Source: Myroides sp. N17-2
GTDB taxonomy: Bacteria > Bacteroidota > Bacteroidia > Flavobacteriales > Flavobacteriaceae
Assembly: GCF_002286775.1 (NCBI RefSeq)
Contig: NZ_NSGJ01000006.1
Span: forward strand, 1 to 64,000
Direction: 5' to 3'
Length of the DNA stretch: 64,000 nucleotides
Position numbers and translations under genes: made by a program. Shown here in pieces: positions 25,132 to 34,731 of the stretch (position 1 is the stretch's first letter; every line of letters starts with the position of its first letter). The notes beneath the pieces are model-generated. The model was not told the origin of the DNA. It saw nothing but the letters and a program-made list of their open reading frames with translations, and ran no database searches.

Positions 25132-25461
25132 ATGATAAAAGTTTCAGATATAGCAAGTAAACGCGTAGCCCTGATGATGGAAGATGAAGGGTTTAACTCT
25201 GGTACAGATTATGTACGTGTAGGAGTGACAAGCGGAGGATGTTCCGGACTTTCGTATCAATTAAAATTTGATCGTGAAGTAGGTGAGGATGATAAAATCT
25301 TCGAAGATAATGGTGTGAAAATCGCTGTAGATAAGAAGAGTTTTTTATACCTAGTAGGAACAACTTTAGAGTATTCTGGAGGATTGAACGGAAAAGGGTT
25401 TTACTTCAACAATCCAAATGCAAGTAGAACTTGTGGATGTGGAGAGAGCTTTTCATTATAA
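25132..25461 (+). CDS. sufA: A-type iron-sulfur carrier (SufA/IscA family)
   Basis: A 109-residue A-type scaffold/carrier that passes Fe-S clusters to apoproteins. The three conserved cysteines are present: C37 in SGGCSGLSYQ, and C101 and C103 in the C-terminal TCGCGESF. It heads the suf cluster (sufB 106 bases later), which favours the name SufA over IscA or ErpA; sequence alone does not separate these. Confidence 0.92.
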   Translation: MIKVSDIASKRVALMMEDEGFNSGTDYVRVGVTSGGCSGLSYQLKFDREVGEDDKIFEDNGVKIAVDKKSFLYLVGTTLEYSGGLNGKGFYFNNPNASRTCGCGESFSL

Positions 25462-25567
25462 GACCTCAAGGTAGAAAGACGGGCTTATGTCCGTCTCTCT
25501 TTCCTTTTGATAATTAGTTGAATTTAAAGAAGCGTACGAGAAAGTAGTGGCTTTTAAGTATAAATAT

Positions 25568-27016
25568 ATGAGTAAGTATACAGAAGAAGATTTAAAGAAA
25601 GAATTAGAAACCAAGGAATATGAATATGGATTCTATACAGATATAGAGTCTGAGACATTTCCTGTTGGACTAAATGAAGATATTGTTAGAGCGATCTCTG
25701 CTAAGAAGGGTGAGCCTACATGGATGACTGAATGGAGACTAGAGGCATTCCGTATATGGAAGACTATGGTAGAGCCTGAATGGGCGAATGTAAATTATAC
25801 TAAACCGGACTTCCAAGCGATCTCTTATTATTCGGCTCCTAAGAAGAAGGATTCATATAAGAGTTTAGACGAGGTAGATCCTGAATTACTTGAGACATTT
25901 AGTAAATTAGGTATATCACTGAATGAACAAAAGCGTTTATCTGGTGTAGCGATGGATATCGTGATGGACTCTGTGTCTGTAGCGACTACTTTTAAAGATA
26001 CATTAGCTGAGCGTGGTATTATATTCTGTTCTATCTCTGAGGCGATCAAGAATCACCCTGAGTTAGTGAAGAAATATTTAGGATCGGTAGTGCCACAGAC
26101 GGATAACTTCTATGCAGCGTTAAACTCTGCTGTATTCTCTGATGGATCGTTCTGTTATATTCCTAAGGGCGTTCGTTGTCCGATGGAATTATCTACATAT
26201 TTCCGTATTAACCAAGCAGGTACAGGTCAATTCGAGCGTACGTTAGTTATTGCTGATGAGGGTAGTTATGTTTCTTACTTAGAGGGATGTACTGCACCAT
26301 CACGTGATGAGAATCAATTACACGCTGCTGTAGTAGAACTTATCGCTATGGATGATGCTGAGATTAAGTATTCTACTGTACAAAACTGGTTCCCTGGAGA
26401 CAGTAATGGTAAAGGTGGGGTATTTAACTTCGTGACTAAACGTGGTCTATGTGAGAAGAATGCTAAGATATCGTGGACACAAGTAGAGACTGGATCTGCG
26501 GTAACGTGGAAATATCCATCTTGTATCTTGAAAGGGGATAACTCTATCGGAGAGTTTTACTCTATCGCTGTGACGAATAACTTCCAACAGGCAGATACTG
26601 GTACTAAAATGATTCACTTAGGTAAGAATACAAAGTCGACAATTATTTCGAAAGGTATTTCTGCTGGTAAATCTCAAAATAGTTATAGAGGATTGGTTCA
26701 CATGGGACCAAGAGCTGAGAATGCTCGTAACTTCTCTCAATGTGACTCTTTATTAATGGGTAATGAGTGTGGTGCTCATACGTTCCCTTATATCGAGGCG
26801 AAGAATACTACTGCTAAGATAGAGCACGAGGCGACTACTAGTAAGATCGGTGAAGATCAGATCTTCTACTGTAATCAACGTGGTATTCCTACTGAGAAAG
26901 CTATTGCACTTATCGTTAACGGATTCTCAAAAGAGGTGTTAAACAAGTTGCCAATGGAGTTCGCTGTAGAAGCACAAAAATTATTAGAGATTTCTTTAGA
27001 AGGAAGTGTGGGTTAA
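25568..27016 (+). CDS. sufB: Fe-S cluster assembly scaffold SufB
   Basis: The core scaffold protein of the SufBCD complex, on which Fe-S clusters form in the cytoplasm. The ATG at 25568 gives 482 residues starting [20 protein letters not shown], which is family-typical; the in-frame GTG seven codons upstream was rejected. The C-terminal beta-helix region contains [31 protein letters not shown], the [10 protein letters not shown] block and the late [12 protein letters not shown]. Followed by sufC after 61 bases. Confidence 0.97.
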   Translation: MSKYTEEDLKKELETKEYEYGFYTDIESETFPVGLNEDIVRAISAKKGEPTWMTEWRLEAFRIWKTMVEPEWANVNYTKPDFQAISYYSAPKKKDSYKSLDEVDPELLETFSKLGISLNEQKRLSGVAMDIVMDSVSVATTFKDTLAERGIIFCSISEAIKNHPELVKKYLGSVVPQTDNFYAALNSAVFSDGSFCYIPKGVRCPMELSTYFRINQAGTGQFERTLVIADEGSYVSYLEGCTAPSRDENQLHAAVVELIAMDDAEIKYSTVQNWFPGDSNGKGGVFNFVTKRGLCEKNAKISWTQVETGSAVTWKYPSCILKGDNSIGEFYSIAVTNNFQQADTGTKMIHLGKNTKSTIISKGISAGKSQNSYRGLVHMGPRAENARNFSQCDSLLMGNECGAHTFPYIEAKNTTAKIEHEATTSKIGEDQIFYCNQRGIPTEKAIALIVNGFSKEVLNKLPMEFAVEAQKLLEISLEGSVG

Positions 27017-27077
27017 TCTACCACTGACTAAAGAATAAAAATCAGATTACCTCAACAAAATTAAACAAGACAATCTT

Positions 27078-27830
27078 ATGTTACAGATAAAGAATTTACA
27101 CGCAAGTGTTGAAGATAAAGAAATATTAAAGGGAATTAACTTAGAAGTGAAAGCGGGTGAAGTACACGCTATCATGGGGCCTAACGGTGCTGGTAAGAGT
27201 ACATTATCATCTGTAATCACAGGTAATGAGGCATTCGAAGTAACAGAAGGTGAGATCATCTTAGAAGGTGAGGAGTTAGGAGAATTAGGACCAGAAGAGA
27301 GAGCACATAAAGGAGTTTTCTTATCGTTCCAATATCCAGTAGAGATCCCAGGTGTTTCTGTAACTAACTTTATGAAAACAGCAATCAACGAATCACGTAA
27401 AGCACAAGGTCTTGAAGAAATGCCTGCTAGTGATATGTTGAAAAAAATTAAAGAGAAAGCAGAGTTATTAGAGATCGATAGAAAGTTCTTATCACGTTCT
27501 CTTAATGAAGGATTCTCTGGTGGTGAGAAGAAGCGTAATGAGATCTTCCAGATGGCTATGTTAGAGCCTAAGTTAGCGATCTTAGATGAGACTGACTCAG
27601 GATTAGATATTGATGCACTTCGTATCGTAGCTAACGGAGTTAATAAATTAAAAAGCAAGGATAATGCAGTAATCTTGATTACGCACTACCAACGTTTATT
27701 AGACTATATCGTGCCAGATTTCGTACACGTATTATACGATGGAAAAATCGTTATGACAGGTGGAAAAGAATTGGCATTGGAATTAGAAGAAAAAGGATAC
27801 GATTGGATCAAAGCTTCTTTAGAGAAGTAG
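27078..27830 (+). CDS. sufC: Fe-S cluster assembly ATPase SufC
   Basis: A soluble ABC ATPase that drives the SufBCD scaffold, 250 residues. Walker A is GPNGAGKST (34-42), the Q-loop segment is LSFQYPVEIPG (SufC-typical), the signature is FSGGEKKRNEI, and Walker B is LAILDETDSGLD. The KKRNE variant separates SufC from transporter ATPases. It lies between sufB and sufD, as expected. Confidence 0.97.
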   Translation: MLQIKNLHASVEDKEILKGINLEVKAGEVHAIMGPNGAGKSTLSSVITGNEAFEVTEGEIILEGEELGELGPEERAHKGVFLSFQYPVEIPGVSVTNFMKTAINESRKAQGLEEMPASDMLKKIKEKAELLEIDRKFLSRSLNEGFSGGEKKRNEIFQMAMLEPKLAILDETDSGLDIDALRIVANGVNKLKSKDNAVILITHYQRLLDYIVPDFVHVLYDGKIVMTGGKELALELEEKGYDWIKASLEK

Positions 27831-27873
27831 TCAAGAGAATCAATCATTTTAATCTAATTGCAAAGAAAGAATT

Positions 27874-29193
27874 ATGGAGCTTAAAGATAAATTAGTTACG
27901 TCTTTTGTAGCTTTTGAACAAGGGTTAGTAGGTGAGCACGAAGGGCTACACAACATCCGTTTAGAGGCATTAAAGACATTCGAAGATAAAGGTTTTCCTA
28001 CTAAGAAGGACGAAGCGTGGAAATACACATCATTAAATTCAGTTTTAAAGAATGAGTTTCGCGTACTTCAAAAAGAGGAAACAGCGATAGAATATAAAGA
28101 AGTTAAAAGGTATTTCTTAAGTGATTCTGATACATATAAATTGGTGTTTATCAATGGAGTATTCAGTTCTCACTTATCATCTACTACACACGATGGACTA
28201 GATGTATGTCTGATGTCGTCTGCTATGACTAAGCCTAAGTATAAAATGGTAATTGATGCCTTTTATAACAATTCGGCTGATAAGTCTGATAGTATGACTG
28301 CTTTAAACACTGCATTCGCTACTGAAGGGGCGTTTATTAATGTTCCTAAAGGTAAGGTAGTGGCTAAGCCTATCGAGATTATATACTTATCTACAGTAGA
28401 AGATAAAGCGTTATTAGTACAACCGCGTAACTTAGTGGTAGTAGGTGAGAATGCTTATGTTCAAATAGTAGAGAGACACCAGTCTCTTAATGAAGAAGTA
28501 GTATTAACGAATGCTGTAACAGAGATCGTAGCGCAAAAACGTGCTATAGTAGATTTCTATAAATTACAGAATGATAAAGATACGGCTACTTTAGTAGATA
28601 ATACTTATGTGACACAGAAGCAAGAGAGTAGAGTATCTGTACATACGTTCTCATTCGGAGGGAAGTTAATGAGAAATAACTTGAACTTCTATCAAGATGG
28701 TGAGCGTATCGATAGTACACTGAAAGGTGTAACGCTGATAGGTGCTAAACAACACGTGGATCACTATACATTAGTATCTCATAATCAACCGAACTGTGAG
28801 AGTCACCAGAACTATAAAGGTATCTATGACGATAACTCTACAGGGGTGTTTAATGGTAAGATCTATGTAGATAAAATAGCACAGAAAACAGATGGTTTCC
28901 AAAAGAGTAATAACATATTACTAAGTGAGAAAGCTACTATCTATGCTAAACCACAGTTAGAGATCTTCGCTGATGATGTGAAGTGTTCACATGGATGTAC
29001 TATAGGACAGCTGAATGAAGATGCGATGTTCTATATGCGTCAAAGAGGTATTCCTCAAAAAGAAGCGAAAGCATTACTAATGTATGCTTTTACAGATGAA
29101 GTAATGGAGTCTGTAAAAATACCTGAGCTAAAAGCAAAAGTAGCTAAGGTTATTGCTAATAAGTTAGGAGTATCAATGGGATTTGAAATTTAA
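27874..29193 (+). CDS. sufD: Fe-S cluster assembly protein SufD
   Basis: A SufB paralogue that partners SufC and is needed for iron acquisition by the scaffold. 439 residues, with FPTKKDEAWKYTSLN near the N-terminus and the C-terminal beta-helix blocks SHNQPNCESHQNYKGI, KCSHGCTIGQLNEDAMFYMRQRGI and KEAKALLMYAF. It ends the first suf block; a terminator follows and the sufS block resumes 8.4 kb later. Confidence 0.96.
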   Translation: MELKDKLVTSFVAFEQGLVGEHEGLHNIRLEALKTFEDKGFPTKKDEAWKYTSLNSVLKNEFRVLQKEETAIEYKEVKRYFLSDSDTYKLVFINGVFSSHLSSTTHDGLDVCLMSSAMTKPKYKMVIDAFYNNSADKSDSMTALNTAFATEGAFINVPKGKVVAKPIEIIYLSTVEDKALLVQPRNLVVVGENAYVQIVERHQSLNEEVVLTNAVTEIVAQKRAIVDFYKLQNDKDTATLVDNTYVTQKQESRVSVHTFSFGGKLMRNNLNFYQDGERIDSTLKGVTLIGAKQHVDHYTLVSHNQPNCESHQNYKGIYDDNSTGVFNGKIYVDKIAQKTDGFQKSNNILLSEKATIYAKPQLEIFADDVKCSHGCTIGQLNEDAMFYMRQRGIPQKEAKALLMYAFTDEVMESVKIPELKAKVAKVIANKLGVSMGFEI

Positions 29194-29223
29194 TTTCACG
29201 TTTTTTATACTTGGTCAAATAAA

Positions 29224-29253
29224 AAAGAGACTGCCGATAGGTAGTCTCTTTTT
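29224..29253 (+). terminator. sufD terminator
   Basis: Arms AAAGAGACTGCC and GGTAGTCTCTTT (one G-U pair), loop GATA, then a T-run. Confidence 0.85.
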
Positions 29254-29748
29254 GCATTTATATAAATGCGTTTGGTTGTTATGGTGGTGTATATCTTGTT
29301 GTCTTATGGGTTTAAATTAAAACGACCTAGCTACTTGGGGATAGTTAGGTCGTTTAAGAAAAAGAATGTTTGTTGTTTTTGTTGTACTATGTCTATTACA
29401 TATACCGTGCCAAAAAAATAATGCTTATCTTATTTTAATATCTATATAGGGAGTTTTATTATGTATTTCAACTAATTAAGGTGTGTTTTATTTCTTTAAT
29501 ATGTTAATAAAGTGATGTAAATATAAAATATTATTTAGTCTATTGTATAGGTGCTGAGATAGTTAGCTCCTTCAGTTATTAGGTCGTGGTAGCAATATGT
29601 GTAGTTTTGAGGGGTTTTAAGCTTGTTTAAGCTTATTTAGTAGATTAGGAGTTGTACAGTGTAATTAAAGAGTAATATCTGCTTAAAGCTATTTATTTAA
29701 AAGGAATATATGCAAGAAATAAAACACACGGAGTATAGGAAACAAAAA
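29254..29748. other. Intergenic region between sufD and nrdA
   Basis: About 500 bases. A 14-bp hairpin (29320-29355, arms AAACGACCTAGCTA and TAGTTAGGTCGTTT with one G-U) is visible without a good T-run on either strand. A 51-codon frame at 29266-29421 overlaps it and is not convincing. Confidence 0.5.
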
Positions 29749-29774
29749 AAGAGAACCTCCGTAGAGATTCTCTT
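29749..29774 (-). terminator. nrdA terminator
   Basis: Minus-strand arms AAGAGAATCTC and GAGGTTCTCTT around a TACG tetraloop, followed by a run of seven Ts. Confidence 0.8.
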
Positions 29775-29803
29775 CATAGATATAAGATAATAATCGATAT
29801 TAT

Positions 29804-31498
29804 TTACGATTCACAACTGCTACAAGTAACTAAGTTAGTTACCATTTCTTTAGATACACTTTGACTGCGTTGGTAGTAAAGTGTTTTAACTCCTAATTTC
29901 CACGCTTCGATAAGAAGATTATTTACTTCTTTAATAGGAAGGGCAGAAGGGATGTTAAGGTTTAAACTTTGTGCTTGATCAACATATTTTTGTCTAACAG
30001 CTGCCTGTTGTACAATCTCTAGTTGACTAATCTCTTTAAATGTTTTGAAGACTGCTTTTTCTTCTTCAGTTAATCCTTCTATCGTTTGGACACTACCACC
30101 GTTTAGCATAATAGTTCTCCATGTCTCTTCGTTATCTAGACCTTTTTGTTCTAGAAGTTGCATTAGATATTTGTTCTTACGCATGAAGTTCCCTTTAGAT
30201 AATCCAGCTTTGTAGTAGTTACTACTAAATGGCTCGATACCTGGAGATGTTTGTCCTAAGATAGCTGATGAAGATGTAGTAGGAGCAATAGCCATCGTAG
30301 TGGTATTACGTCTTCCGTATCCTTTTAATATCTCTGGTTCTCCGTAGATACGCGCTAACTCTTGAGAAGCTTTATCTGCTTTGGCACTGATGTTTTGGAA
30401 GATAGAGTTTGTTAGCATTTTAGCTTGTAACCCTTCGAATGGGATCATATTCTTCTGTAAATATGAGTGCCATCCTAATACTCCTAATCCTAGTGCTCTA
30501 TGACGTTTAGCAAAGCGATTAGCTGCTGCTAAGTAATAGTTACCTTCTGTCTTCTCGATGAACTCCTGTAATACAGCATCAAGGAAGAATATAGCTAACT
30601 TCACTGCTTCTGTGTCTTTCCACTCATCATATAGCTCTAAGTTCATAGATGATAAACAGCAGATGAATGATTCGTCATCAGATGAAGGAAGCATAATCTC
30701 AGAACATAAGTTACTTGCGTTCACACGCATATTAAGGTCTTTATATACTTGAGGTTTATTACTATTCACGTTATCAGAGAAGAATAAATAAGGCATTCCT
30801 TTCTGTTGACGGCTTTCTAATACTTTAGCCCATAACTGTCTTTTATCTCTGTCTCCATCGATCATCTCCTGCATCCAGTAGTCTGGTATACAAACTCCGT
30901 AGAATAGATTCTGAATAGGGTTACCGATATTTTTAATATTTAAGAATTCCTCACAGTCAGGGTGATCGATGTCTAAGTAAGCTGCAAATGCCCCACGACG
31001 TACACCTCCCTGAGAGATAGTATCCATAGCCGTGTCAAATAGCTTCATGAAACTTACTGCACCACTACTTTTACCATTATCAGTAACTGCACTTCCGCGT
31101 TCACGTAGTGTACCAAAATAACCAGAAGTACCACCACCAATCTTAGTTTGCATAATCACTTCACCAAGTTTATGTGTAATACCTTCTATTCCATCAGGTA
31201 TATGTACGTTAAAACACGAGATAGGCAATCCTCTCTCAGTTCCCATATTAGCCCATATAGGAGAGCTTAAGCTCATCCATCCACGTTCTATCATCTCTTG
31301 GAAAGATTCTTTTAATTCTGGTTTATATAAACGTTTAGCAGCAGCAGTCGTAATACGATCAATAGCTCCTTCAACAGTCTCTCCTTTTAGTAAGTATCCT
31401 CTGTTTAGGATTTGCTCGCTTTCAGAGTTTTTCCACCATAGTTTAGGCACTAGGTTATCGTTATCTTCAGTCTGTAATGGTAATGAGAAATTATTCAT
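29804..31498 (-). CDS. nrdA: Ribonucleoside-diphosphate reductase, catalytic (alpha) subunit
   Basis: Class I ribonucleotide reductase large subunit, which reduces NDPs to dNDPs. The 564 residues are short. The N-terminus enters the catalytic region almost directly, so no ATP-cone activity domain is present. Catalytic residues are visible: the substrate-site Cys in PISCFNVH, the Asn-x-Cys-x-Glu loop in NLCSEIMLP, the thiyl/redox Cys region FICCLSSMNLE, and the C-terminal shuttle pair C559/C562 (TCSSCES). Glycine-rich substrate contacts (GGGTSGYFG) are intact. It lies 32 bases downstream of nrdB in the same direction. Confidence 0.95.
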   Translation of the reverse strand: MNNFSLPLQTEDNDNLVPKLWWKNSESEQILNRGYLLKGETVEGAIDRITTAAAKRLYKPELKESFQEMIERGWMSLSSPIWANMGTERGLPISCFNVHIPDGIEGITHKLGEVIMQTKIGGGTSGYFGTLRERGSAVTDNGKSSGAVSFMKLFDTAMDTISQGGVRRGAFAAYLDIDHPDCEEFLNIKNIGNPIQNLFYGVCIPDYWMQEMIDGDRDKRQLWAKVLESRQQKGMPYLFFSDNVNSNKPQVYKDLNMRVNASNLCSEIMLPSSDDESFICCLSSMNLELYDEWKDTEAVKLAIFFLDAVLQEFIEKTEGNYYLAAANRFAKRHRALGLGVLGWHSYLQKNMIPFEGLQAKMLTNSIFQNISAKADKASQELARIYGEPEILKGYGRRNTTTMAIAPTTSSSAILGQTSPGIEPFSSNYYKAGLSKGNFMRKNKYLMQLLEQKGLDNEETWRTIMLNGGSVQTIEGLTEEEKAVFKTFKEISQLEIVQQAAVRQKYVDQAQSLNLNIPSALPIKEVNNLLIEAWKLGVKTLYYQRSQSVSKEMVTNLVTCSSCES

Positions 31499-31530
31499 AG
31501 AATTCTTTGTGGTTTTTGTAGTAATGAGAT

Positions 31531-32508
31531 TTAGAATAGGTCGTCAGCTGAGAAACTCTTATCGTGTTTCGTATAATCTACTGGTCTTTTAGCGAAGAAA
31601 TCGTCTAAGCTATTAGCGAATACTTCTTCTTCGAACCATGCCATAGGAGTGTATTGTTCAGTTGTAATGTTGAAGACTTTCTTAAGTCCAATCTTCTCCA
31701 TACTTTCGTCTACTCTAAACTTCATGAAGTTTAATAAGTCACCTTTATTTACTGTTTCGATCTCACCATTGCTAAAGATCCAATCTAGTATTTTTGCTTC
31801 GATATCTATTGATTTATGGATAACTTCGTTCACATGATTAACAAGGTCTTCATCGAAGAAGTCTGGAAACTCTTGTCTAATAACATTTACGATGTAGATA
31901 CCTGCATTAGCGTGTACTTGTTCATCTACAGATGTCCAGTTAATAATGTTACTTACATTCTTCATTAGCCCTTTAAAACGAGCAAATGATAGGATGATAG
32001 CAAACTGGCTGAATAAAGAGACATTCTCTATAAGTAAAGAGAACAAGATAAGAGATACTACATATTTCTTGCGATCTGTGTAGTTACCAGAGTTCTCTAA
32101 TACTTCTGTTAAATACTCTACTCTTTCTTTGATAACAGGCACAGTTAATAAGTTCTCAAACTCATCATTGTATCCTAAGACATCTAACAATCTAGAATAT
32201 GCTTCAGAGTGTCTGAATTCACACTCAGCAAATGTACTTCCTAGTCCATTAAACTCTGGTTTTGGGAAGTGTTGATATAAGTTTCCCCAGAATGTCTTAA
32301 CTGCTACTTCGATTTGAGCAATGGCTAATAAACTGTGTTTAATAGCTAGCTGTTCTTCTCTCGTTAAGTGTGAATGGAAATCTTGTGTATCTGCTGTGAA
32401 GTCAACTTCACTGTGTACCCAAAAAGATTTATTAATAGCATCCGTGAATTGGTATATACCTGGATATTCAAAAGGTTTGTAGTTTACTCTTTTATCAAAA
32501 ATCGACAT
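31531..32508 (-). CDS. nrdB: Ribonucleoside-diphosphate reductase, small (beta) subunit
   Basis: The di-metal, radical-generating subunit of class I ribonucleotide reductase, 325 residues. Predicted metal ligands are E67, E97, H100, E161, E196 and H199, with the radical Tyr at 104 four residues after H100 (EFRHSEAY), as in the E. coli enzyme. The first ligand is Glu rather than Asp. There is no N-terminal ATP-cone, unlike some Bacteroidetes NrdB proteins. It is first in the nrdBA operon, with a promoter about 135 bases upstream. Confidence 0.95.
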   Translation of the reverse strand: MSIFDKRVNYKPFEYPGIYQFTDAINKSFWVHSEVDFTADTQDFHSHLTREEQLAIKHSLLAIAQIEVAVKTFWGNLYQHFPKPEFNGLGSTFAECEFRHSEAYSRLLDVLGYNDEFENLLTVPVIKERVEYLTEVLENSGNYTDRKKYVVSLILFSLLIENVSLFSQFAIILSFARFKGLMKNVSNIINWTSVDEQVHANAGIYIVNVIRQEFPDFFDEDLVNHVNEVIHKSIDIEAKILDWIFSNGEIETVNKGDLLNFMKFRVDESMEKIGLKKVFNITTEQYTPMAWFEEEVFANSLDDFFAKRPVDYTKHDKSFSADDLF

Positions 32509-32576
32509 AGCTGTATTTTTTTTGGTTTGTAAGGTTTTGTCGGATCCTTCTACTTAAAAACGACTTGTTTTATACA

Positions 32577-32658
32577 TAGCTAATTGTTTTAAACTAGCTA
32601 AAACACTGTGATAAGTGCCTAAAGCAGTGTAGGAAACTGACAAAGTTATCTTAGCTAA
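32577..32658. promoter_or_regulatory. Three TAGCTAA motifs in the nrdB upstream region
   Basis: TAGCTAA occurs at 32577-32583, 32595-32601 and 32652-32658. The third lies just upstream of the -7 box on the minus strand; the other two are in the leader. They do not match the NrdR box as I know it. Possible operator repeats. Confidence 0.3.
32641..32648 (-). promoter_or_regulatory. -7 promoter box of nrdBA
   Basis: The minus strand reads TAACTTTG (TAnnTTTG), implying an unusually long leader of about 125 nt before the nrdB ATG. Confidence 0.45.
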
Positions 32659-33066
32659 TTTACTGTTTACTAAGGACTAAATCAATAAAAAATATTTGAA
32701 AAGTGTAATTAGTTATTAAATAACTGTTGATAACTATTCTTTGAATAAATGTTGTGATTATCGAATTTTAGGTGAGACTATTTATATTTTAATTTATTGC
32801 TATTAGATTATCCTAATCCCGTTTCGCTATTCCTGCTTTTTACAGAAAGGAGGTGAAAAATATGTAATTTGTGTTTTTGGAGATGTAGAAGGTGGTCTAC
32901 TTATTAGATGATTTTATAGAAGAGTATCGTATAATTTTTTAAGTCTATATCGATCTAGAATTTAATTATAGAAGGATATTTAGGTGCTAATAGGGGTATA
33001 TTTAGATTAGTTGTATAATGATTTGATTTTCTTATATTTATATCTGTTTTTAATTAAATAACTATT
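32659..33066. other. Intergenic region upstream of the 33067 gene
   Basis: AT-rich and without a reading frame. A weak -7 box (TATATTTA, 33033-33040) is the only likely signal for the rightward gene. Confidence 0.45.
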
Positions 33067-33660
33067 ATGGAGTATAAAATATATGGAACATTACTTAAAA
33101 AGATGATTCTGTTTATAGTGGGAATATTATTGATTAGTTCTTTATTGACTTTTTTGCTATTTAGGTGGCTTTACTATAGTAGTGATGTTTTTATTTTAGA
33201 TAGAGTCGACTCAAGATTAGGATTATTTATTGTATGTATAATTGGATTGATTATCGCTTTTTTGGTTTCGTTAATTATGGAACCTAAGATATTTGGTTAC
33301 TTTTTAATTAAATTGAATGAAGAGGGGATATATGTGTGTTTCAAATCTGAAACTTGGACTTTCTCTATGGAAGAAATTCTTAGTGTTAGAGTATTAGGTT
33401 CCGTTGGTGTTCTAAATATTACTCTGAAAAATAAGAATGAAGTGGTTAAGATAAGATTAGAGGCTTTTTCTCCTTTGCAATTTTTCTCTTTTAGGAATGT
33501 GAAGTTTGATCAAAAACAAACAGTAACTGACTTTGTACTTGAATTAAAAGAAGTGTTTGGTAAAAGTAATCTTAGGACAATAGATAAAAGTAGATTGTTT
33601 CAATCACAGGAGATATTTGATATTATGTACCTTAAGAAATTAAAAAATGCGGAAGAATAA
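33067..33660 (+). CDS. Uncharacterised two-helix membrane protein
   Basis: I do not recognise a family. The 197 residues have two hydrophobic segments (about 12-33, MILFIVGILLISSLLTFLLF, and 50-70, LGLFIVCIIGLIIAFLVSLI). A mixed cytoplasmic domain follows in which SETWTFSMEEILSVRVLG looks like a small beta domain, similar in layout to bacterial PH-like (YdbT/DUF304-type) membrane proteins; that is only a resemblance. It lies between nrdBA and the hemin operon but on the opposite strand, and its stop codon is inside a terminator hairpin shared with hmuS. Confidence 0.65.
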   Translation: MEYKIYGTLLKKMILFIVGILLISSLLTFLLFRWLYYSSDVFILDRVDSRLGLFIVCIIGLIIAFLVSLIMEPKIFGYFLIKLNEEGIYVCFKSETWTFSMEEILSVRVLGSVGVLNITLKNKNEVVKIRLEAFSPLQFFSFRNVKFDQKQTVTDFVLELKEVFGKSNLRTIDKSRLFQSQEIFDIMYLKKLKNAEE

Positions 33661-33672
33661 TCTCCCGCATTT
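33645..33672. terminator. Terminator overlapping the end of the 33067 gene
   Basis: Arms AAATGCGG and CCGCATTT with a 12-base loop containing the stop codon. A/T flanks allow it to act toward hmuS as well. Confidence 0.65.
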
Positions 33673-33680
33673 AAAATATA

Positions 33681-34721
33681 TTAAGCTAGTTTAGCTACTA
33701 ATTCTCTCCACTGTTCTAATTCTGGTATTCCTGGTTTTCTCTTACCAAAGAATTGAACGATGATTTCTCCTATCTCATTAAAGACTTCAATAGAGGTAAC
33801 AATACCATCTTCAGTAGGCTTACGTACTATCCAAGTCTGTGCGATCTTATCCATATCTAAGTGCATATTGAAGTCTGGATCAAGAACATTGTACCAATTC
33901 TGGTGCCACATAGTTCTCTTAACTTCACCTGTATGGATTTGGATATTTCCTCTGTTACCTACGAACACCATGATAGGCGTTTGAGATTCAGAAGCTCCTT
34001 CTAACATAGTTATGATTGCATCCTTAGTGATTTGTTTCGCATAGAATTCATCTGGTGCAAGTCGTAATGCTTGTGTACGAGTCACATTAAACTTTCTTAA
34101 TAACATAAAGAAATCATGTGTATCCTTTAATTCTTTCCAAGCGCTTCTGAAACCTTCTACATCAATCTCCTCATCTAATCTCTCGTCAAGATTATGTAAG
34201 TAAGCTTCTGTAGTTTCTTCTGTTGATTGGTCATCAGAAGTATATTTCTTTACTAATGTGTGAAATGCCTCTTCATTACTCTGTGGTACTAAATATATTT
34301 TGTGAATAGCTTCTCCATCTTTACCAAAGAACTGTAAGCTCATTCTATCTTTATCACCTGTTTTCTCTACTACAGCAAAGACTTTTTTCCAATGGCTTAA
34401 GAAGATTCTTAAGTCAATATCAGGATTGACAAATAACCCTGCATGAGGGCTGCTAAAGTCAGGATTAGCATACACTCCTTTGCGTTCGTGCACACATTCG
34501 TCATTGCGTGTTAACGCCATCACTTTACCTAAAGTTTCTACTTCAGATAGCATAGCTTCAAATTCAGGTCTTAATCTAGTAACAGAATCACCTATTTGAG
34601 TAGCTAATAGCTCCATTTCACTAACGTTAAGTTCGTTAGCAGCGTTGCGTATTCTAGTATGAGGATTGGTCGCTTTTAAAGCATCCCAACGTTCTTTTAA
34701 AGTCTGAGTGTTTGTATTCAT
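33681..34721 (-). CDS. hmuS: Hemin-degrading/hemin-handling factor HmuS
   Basis: A cytoplasmic HmuS/ChuS-family protein that binds imported heme and probably releases iron from it. The ATG at 34721 gives 346 residues (MNTNTQTLKERWDAL); the longer frame starts with TTG and overlaps hmuV, so it was rejected. Two tandem homologous halves are visible, each with a FFGK block (LQFFGKDGEAIHKIYLV and IVQFFGKRKPG), as in the family. It is the last gene of the hmuTUVS operon, 10 bases after hmuV. Confidence 0.92.
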   Translation of the reverse strand: MNTNTQTLKERWDALKATNPHTRIRNAANELNVSEMELLATQIGDSVTRLRPEFEAMLSEVETLGKVMALTRNDECVHERKGVYANPDFSSPHAGLFVNPDIDLRIFLSHWKKVFAVVEKTGDKDRMSLQFFGKDGEAIHKIYLVPQSNEEAFHTLVKKYTSDDQSTEETTEAYLHNLDERLDEEIDVEGFRSAWKELKDTHDFFMLLRKFNVTRTQALRLAPDEFYAKQITKDAIITMLEGASESQTPIMVFVGNRGNIQIHTGEVKRTMWHQNWYNVLDPDFNMHLDMDKIAQTWIVRKPTEDGIVTSIEVFNEIGEIIVQFFGKRKPGIPELEQWRELVAKLA

Positions 34722-34731
34722 AGTTGTTGTT

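Noticed and set aside
29266..29421. 51-codon frame after the sufD terminator
   Set aside because: Overlaps a hairpin, has no promoter box, and its composition (hydrophobic start, then Lys/Cys-rich) looks like chance. Kept out for lack of support.
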